Translations under genes and position numbers: made by a program
Shown here: positions 57,030 through 64,000 of the stretch, piece by piece
Position numbering within the stretch: the first letter of the stretch is position 1
Layout: each line of letters begins with the position of its first letter
Notes under the pieces: generated by a model
Database searches by the model: none
What the model was told of the DNA's origin: nothing
Seen by the model: only the letters and a program-made list of their open reading frames with translations
Origin: Massilia sp. YIM B02769
Lineage (GTDB): Bacteria; Pseudomonadota; Gammaproteobacteria; Burkholderiales; Burkholderiaceae_D
Direction of reading: 5' to 3'
Assembly: GCF_030411995.1 (NCBI RefSeq)
Contig: NZ_JASNRC010000008.1
Span: 1-64,000, forward strand
DNA: 64,000 nt

Positions 57030-57179
57030 CTAGACGACCGACCAGATGATCATGACGATGCCAGCCAGCAGGAGCCCGGCAACCAGTCGGCATGCCCGAC
57101 GCGGGGACCATCGTGGCCCGCACTGATATAAACCGTTTATCGGTACGCGCAACGCGCCCAAGCGTGCCCTGCCGAACAT
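57030..57179 (-). CDS. Candidate 49-residue membrane protein
   Basis: A short open frame from ATG 57179: MFGRARLGALRVPINGLYQC, then a basic stretch (PRWSPRRACR) and a C-terminal hydrophobic helix (LVAGLLLAGIVMIIWSVV). A weak binding site (GGTGG) lies about 8 bases upstream. It occupies most of the 316-bp gap between dedA and the propeller gene; the rest of that gap (56923-57029, 57180-57238) shows no gene. The positive-then-hydrophobic pattern is suggestive only. Confidence 0.35.
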   Translation of the reverse strand: MFGRARLGALRVPINGLYQCGPRWSPRRACRLVAGLLLAGIVMIIWSVV

Positions 57180-57238
57180 AAAAATGCCACCGCCCGGGTT
57201 AGGATGCAGTCACTCCACCGGCTCACAGGACGGCGCCC

Positions 57239-57877
57239 ATGTTCGACTTCATCACCAATTTCCTGGAAAAAAGCGGCTACCTCGGCGTCTTCGCGCTGAT
57301 GGCGCTGGAAAATATCTTCCCGCCGATCCCGTCCGAGATGATCATGCCTTTCGCCGGCTTCGTTGCCGCGCGCGGCGACCTGAACGTGGCGGGGGTGCTG
57401 CTTGCCGGCACCGCCGGCTCGGTGGTGGGCGCCCTGCCCTGGTATTACGCGGCCAAGGTGTATGGCTGCGAGCGCCTGAAGAAGCTGGCCAGGAGCCACG
57501 CACGCTGGCTCACGATCACGCCCGACGACATCGACAAGGCACTCGATGCCTTCCATAAGCACGGGAAAAAGGCGGTCCTGTTCGGACGCCTGGTGCCGGC
57601 TGTCCGCACCCTGATCTCGGTGCCGGCGGGCCTCGGCAACATGAACCTGGGCCAGTTCCTGCTGTATTCCACCATCGGTTCGCTGGCCTGGACCGGCCTG
57701 CTGACGGCCGCCGGGTTCTTGCTCGAAGACAATTACAAGGACGTGGCGAAGTACGTCGATCCGGTATCGAAAACCATCCTCGGCGCGATGCTGGCCTGGT
57801 ACCTGTATCGCGTGGTCACCTACAAGCCGGCGGCGAAGGACACGTCCAAGCAGCAGAAGCAGCACGAACGGACCTGA
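57239..57877 (+). CDS. dedA: DedA-family membrane protein
   Basis: 212 residues. The family is a set of conserved inner-membrane proteins linked to undecaprenyl-phosphate recycling and proton-motive-force homeostasis. It has four to five membrane segments and the signatures FALMALENIFPPIPSEMIMP, FAGFVAARG, GRLVPAVRTLISVPAGL and the ending AWTGLLTAAGFLLEDNY. The acidic and arginine residues of the conserved motifs are present (Glu24, Glu33, Arg119). AGGA precedes the ATG. The protein ends in a Lys/Gln-rich tail of about 20 residues. Confidence 0.94.
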   Translation: MFDFITNFLEKSGYLGVFALMALENIFPPIPSEMIMPFAGFVAARGDLNVAGVLLAGTAGSVVGALPWYYAAKVYGCERLKKLARSHARWLTITPDDIDKALDAFHKHGKKAVLFGRLVPAVRTLISVPAGLGNMNLGQFLLYSTIGSLAWTGLLTAAGFLLEDNYKDVAKYVDPVSKTILGAMLAWYLYRVVTYKPAAKDTSKQQKQHERT

Positions 57878-57946
57878 GCCGGCGCACAGCCGGAACATGA
57901 TGGCAAGCACGAGCGCATGCGGATCGGCGGCGCAATCCGCCTGCCT

Positions 57947-58678
57947 TCAGCCCGCTTCCAGCCACGCGGTCTGGCGCTTGACGGCGCCACGGGCCTCGGC
58001 CAGGGCCGCGGCCACCTGCGCCGTCATATCCACCTCCGCATCCGCCTGCACCAGCGCTTCCCCGGCCTGGGCCAGGCGCGCCGCCGCCGTGTACAGGCCG
58101 AGCGTGGCGCAGCCTTCCTGCAAACGCGCCAGGCGCGCACGTGCCGACGGCGTGTCGCGCAGCAGCGCGTCCAGGCCGGCCACCGCTTCGTCCAGCTGGC
58201 GCGCCAGGCCGCCGAGATACAGCGCCAGGCGCGCCAGGTCGATGCCGAGCCGGCGCGCGCTGTCGCGCGGCGCCTCGGCCGGGCCCAAGCCCGCCAGCCA
58301 GGGCCGCAGCGACTCGACGCGGAAGGGCTTGACCACGTAGCCGTCGGCGCCCAGGGCGGCGGCCTCGCTCATGGTGGCGCCGTCGTTGGCGGCCGAGACC
58401 AGCACGAAGGGCATGCCGGCCAGTTGCGGATGCGCCTTGACGCGCACCAGCAGGTCGGTGCCCGACAGGTGCGGCATGCGCAGGTCGCAGAACACCAGGG
58501 ACGGGCGCAGGCCGCCTTCCAGCTGGCGCCAGGCGTCGGCGCCGTCCTCGGCCTCGAGGATCTCGAAGCGGCCGCAGGTATCGACCAGGTGCATCAGCAT
58601 CATGCGCGAGACCACGTCGTCGTCGACGACCAGTACCTGGACCGGCGCCGCCGGCGTGTTATAGGGTGTTGAAGACAT
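57947..58678 (-). CDS. Response regulator with HPt-like C-terminal domain lacking histidine
   Basis: 243 residues. Residues 15-135 are a receiver domain with VLVVDDDVVSRMML, phosphoacceptor Asp65 in VFCDLRMPHLSG, the Ser/Ala switch (VSAAND) and the Lys of VVKPF. The C-terminal part (about 145-243) is all-helical; LQEGCATLG aligns with the HPt core pattern HxLxGSAxxLG, but Ala stands where His would be. There is no DNA-binding output. It lies 17 bases after the hybrid kinase gene and should work with it, perhaps as a phosphate sink or adaptor. Confidence 0.85.
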   Translation of the reverse strand: MSSTPYNTPAAPVQVLVVDDDVVSRMMLMHLVDTCGRFEILEAEDGADAWRQLEGGLRPSLVFCDLRMPHLSGTDLLVRVKAHPQLAGMPFVLVSAANDGATMSEAAALGADGYVVKPFRVESLRPWLAGLGPAEAPRDSARRLGIDLARLALYLGGLARQLDEAVAGLDALLRDTPSARARLARLQEGCATLGLYTAAARLAQAGEALVQADAEVDMTAQVAAALAEARGAVKRQTAWLEAG

Positions 58679-58695
58679 CGAATCGGATTGCAGGT

Positions 58696-62958
<4,263 letters not shown>

Positions 62959-63157
62959 GCGGACAGCGGCGCCGTCAGCGTGGGGCGCACGCGGATCGGA
63001 CAGGGGCGAGCCAGGCAGGCGGCCGGCACTTTGGTCCGCACACCTGTCCTGTTCAGTAACGTCTGGCTTGTCTGTTCCCTATCCACCCCGCAAGATTAGC
63101 AAACAAAGTGAAGCTGGAGGGAAATAATTACCCTTCAATCAAGCCTTTCTCTTCACT

Positions 63158-64000
63158 TTAGTCCCCTTTTGCAACGCCTTCGCGGCGTGGATCGGCGCCG
63201 CCGAACCACCAGGGCTCGCCGTGGATGGACATGCGCATGATGCCGTGCAGGCCCGAGTTCTGCTCGGTCTGGCGCACCTGGTGGCCGCGCGCCTTGAGGG
63301 CGTCGACGGTGGCTTGCGGGAAGCGCCCGGCTTCGATCTCGGTCGGACCGTTGCGGCTGCCGAAGTTCGGCAGCGCGATCGCCTGCTGCATGTTCAGCCC
63401 CCAGTCGAGGGTGCCGACCAGGGTCTTGGCCACGTAGTTGATGATCGCCGGGCCGCCGGGCGAGCCGACCGCCAGCACCAGCTTGCCGGTGCCCTTCTCG
63501 AAGACGATCGTCGGCGACATCGCGCTCCTCGGACGCTTGCCCGGCTCGACGCGGTTCGCCACCGGGCCATCCTTGTCGCGCGCCGAGAAGCTGAAATCGG
63601 TGAGCTGGTTGTTCAGGATAAAACCGTCGACCATCTGGCGCGAGCCGAAGGCGTCTTCCACCGTGGTGGTCATCGAGAGGCCGGCGCCATGGCTGTCGAC
63701 CACCACCATGTGCGAGGTCGACGGGGTTTCGATGGCGTTGTCCTTGCCCCAGAGCCAGGCCGTTTCCATACCCGGCGGATTCCCGGCTGGGGCTTCGCCC
63801 ATGGATTTTTCGCCGATCAGGGCGGCGCGCCTGGCCATGTAGGCCTTGTCGATCAGGCCGGGCAGGCCACGGCCCGGCAGCGGCACGAAGTCGGTGTCGG
63901 CGGCGTAGCGGTTGCGGTCGGCGTAGGCCAGGCGGCCGACTTCCGAGAACAGGTGCACGGCGTCGGCGCTCGGCACGCCGTTCGACGGCGCCAGCGCGCG
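63158..64000 (-). CDS. ggt: Gamma-glutamyltransferase, 3' part only
   Basis: Cut by the window edge; the upstream part of the reading frame continues past 64000. Visible are the end of the large subunit and the whole small subunit. The self-cleavage site and nucleophile Thr lie in TPSTSHMVVVDSHGAGLSMT, then NNQLTDFSF, RPRSAMSPTIVF, and SPGGPAIINYVAKTLVG, all characteristic of GGT. It transfers the gamma-glutamyl group of glutathione in the periplasm. The stop at 63158 is followed on its strand by 199 bases before the hybrid kinase start; an imperfect inverted repeat (AAAGTGAAG/CTTCACTTT) lies there and may terminate ggt. Confidence 0.93.
   Translation of the reverse strand, partial: RALAPSNGVPSADAVHLFSEVGRLAYADRNRYAADTDFVPLPGRGLPGLIDKAYMARRAALIGEKSMGEAPAGNPPGMETAWLWGKDNAIETPSTSHMVVVDSHGAGLSMTTTVEDAFGSRQMVDGFILNNQLTDFSFSARDKDGPVANRVEPGKRPRSAMSPTIVFEKGTGKLVLAVGSPGGPAIINYVAKTLVGTLDWGLNMQQAIALPNFGSRNGPTEIEAGRFPQATVDALKARGHQVRQTEQNSGLHGIMRMSIHGEPWWFGGADPRREGVAKGD

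Overview
The window looks like a chromosomal piece of a GC-rich betaproteobacterium of the family Oxalobacteraceae, most like Massilia and relatives. This is inferred from the gene content: a monomeric isocitrate dehydrogenase, PEP-CTERM proteins, an exosortase B exopolysaccharide (EPS) locus of the EpsB/D/E/F/G/I/L type, a MurJ/S20 neighbourhood, and fold-back intergenic repeats ending in CGTAGGGTGGG. No database search was possible, so the genus is not certain. Almost everything is on the minus strand.

Layout. 1-4.5 kb: a fold-back repeat, monomeric NADP isocitrate dehydrogenase (icd), a DUF2243 membrane protein with an extra C-terminal domain, another fold-back repeat, and ribosomal protein S20 (rpsT). 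4.5-6.1 kb: lipid II flippase MurJ on the plus strand. 6.1-15.6 kb: an overlapping minus-strand operon for a type II secretion/MSHA-like machine. It encodes a GspG major pseudopilin, GspF, GspE, PilM-, PilN-, PilO- and PilP/GspC-like proteins, a lipoprotein secretin and three more pilin-like proteins. No prepilin peptidase and no clear GspH/I/J set are in view. 15.8-18.2 kb: a 59-residue membrane protein, an HExxH metallopeptidase-like protein and two small lipoproteins. 18.2-21.9 kb: a PEP-CTERM protein and a large extracellular nuclease, transcribed together behind a very good PhoB-box match. 22.0-23.9 kb: a TIGR03790-like protein paired with a TLD-like protein that has a PEP-CTERM-like tail.

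24.1-53.2 kb is one large EPS region, all minus strand. From its 5' end (53.2 kb) it encodes: outer-membrane barrel EpsL; initiating sugar-phosphate transferase; GDP-fucose synthase; EpsD (peptidyl-prolyl isomerase lipoprotein); EpsE (export channel); EpsF (chain length); EpsG (BY-kinase-like, with a degraded P-loop); exosortase B; EpsI with Gln-rich repeats; Wzy-like polymerase; Wzx-like flippase; a GT4 and a GT2 glycosyltransferase; a secreted heparinase-fold enzyme with its own terminator; GT4; a CapK-like adenylate-forming enzyme; GT4; a second heparinase-fold enzyme; WecB; WecG; GalE; a nucleotidyltransferase; and ManC. The expected logic is sugar nucleotides (GDP-mannose, GDP-fucose, UDP-galactose, UDP-ManNAc), lipid-linked repeat assembly, Wzx flipping, Wzy polymerisation and export through EpsE/F/L.

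53.4-64 kb: an Uup-type ABC-F ATPase, tRNA-Arg(CCT), a ScyD/ScyE-type beta-propeller protein, a candidate 49-residue small protein, DedA, a response regulator whose C-terminal half looks like an HPt domain without its histidine, a 1420-residue hybrid sensor kinase with a beta-propeller sensor, and the 3' part of a gamma-glutamyltransferase gene cut by the window edge.

The most useful new leads are the PhoB box on the nuclease/PEP-CTERM operon, a fold-back repeat at the secretin/pseudopilin junction that encodes part of a pilin leader, the degenerate EpsG P-loop, the histidine-less HPt-like domain, and the mixed secretion/pilus operon.
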